Shown: positions 4,949 to 5,034 of the stretch, piece by piece
Layout of the letters: every line of letters starts with the position of its first letter
How positions within the stretch are numbered: the first letter of the stretch is position 1
Assembly: GCA_030593785.1 (NCBI GenBank)
Contig: JAUVGM010000200.1
Location: forward strand, 1 to 5,034
DNA length: 5,034 bases
DNA from: Gammaproteobacteria bacterium
GTDB taxonomy: Bacteria > Pseudomonadota > Gammaproteobacteria > UBA6429 > Thiohalophilaceae
Direction: 5' to 3'
The notes under the pieces: generated by a model
What the model saw: only the letters and a program-made list of their open reading frames with translations
Told to the model about the DNA's origin: nothing
The model's database searches: none
Made by a program: the position numbers and the translations under genes

Positions 4949-5034
4949 ATAGTTCACTATGTATTGTATGGAACTACATTAAATACAAACTACGGTTAAG
5001 AAGTAATACCTCTATTTACTCATATCTCTTATTA

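Noticed and set aside
4950..4976. Inverted repeat TAGTTC/GAACTA just after cysG as a terminator
   Set aside because: The stem is only 6 bp and AT-rich, with a 15-nt loop and no T-tract.
1..5034. CRISPR array, tRNA or rRNA genes, or a complete transposase
   Set aside because: No regularly spaced direct repeats, cloverleaf-like segment, rRNA-like stretch or transposase motif was seen on either strand.

Overview
The window looks like chromosomal DNA from an AT-rich gammaproteobacterium. The evidence is a fused CysG siroheme synthase close to the enterobacterial enzyme, an OmpA-like 8-stranded outer-membrane barrel with a Gram-negative signal peptide, an AgmX/PglI-type TonB C-terminal domain, and a small membrane protein ending in TIPAFP of a kind found in Proteobacteria. 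A methanotroph or sulfur-cycle relative is possible, but I cannot fix the genus.

Layout: 1-309 is degenerate intergenic DNA with a probable PAS-domain relic (122-244). A stand-alone membrane histidine kinase follows (310-1380), then a GC-rich hairpin with a T-tract (1413-1438) and about 240 bp without a gene. A small outer-membrane barrel protein lies at 1681-2184. Next comes an open 3' tail of an unknown reading frame (2193-2285), followed ten bases later by a 66-bp sequence with the full architecture of an integron attC recombination site (2295-2360). Beyond it are three related CCGCTTT-type repeat units (2357-2490) and an orphan AgmX/PglI C-terminal domain without its usual N-terminal part (2502-2759). 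A 13-bp perfect inverted repeat (2751-2784) separates this from a convergent two-helix membrane protein (2809-3321, minus strand). A 230-bp divergent intergenic region with a two-tier leader hairpin (3494-3531) precedes cysG (3554-4948). The last 86 bases hold no clear feature.

The genes do not form one pathway. cysG is a housekeeping gene for siroheme, the cofactor of assimilatory sulfite and nitrite reductases, and appears to be transcribed on its own. The kinase has no response regulator beside it. The stretch 2185-2500 looks like an accessory scar: a single attC with gene fragments on both sides and no integrase or second attC in view. That is what an isolated attC or the edge of a decayed cassette array (CALIN) would look like, and it is the most interesting part of the window. 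I do not see a convincing new multi-gene system here.
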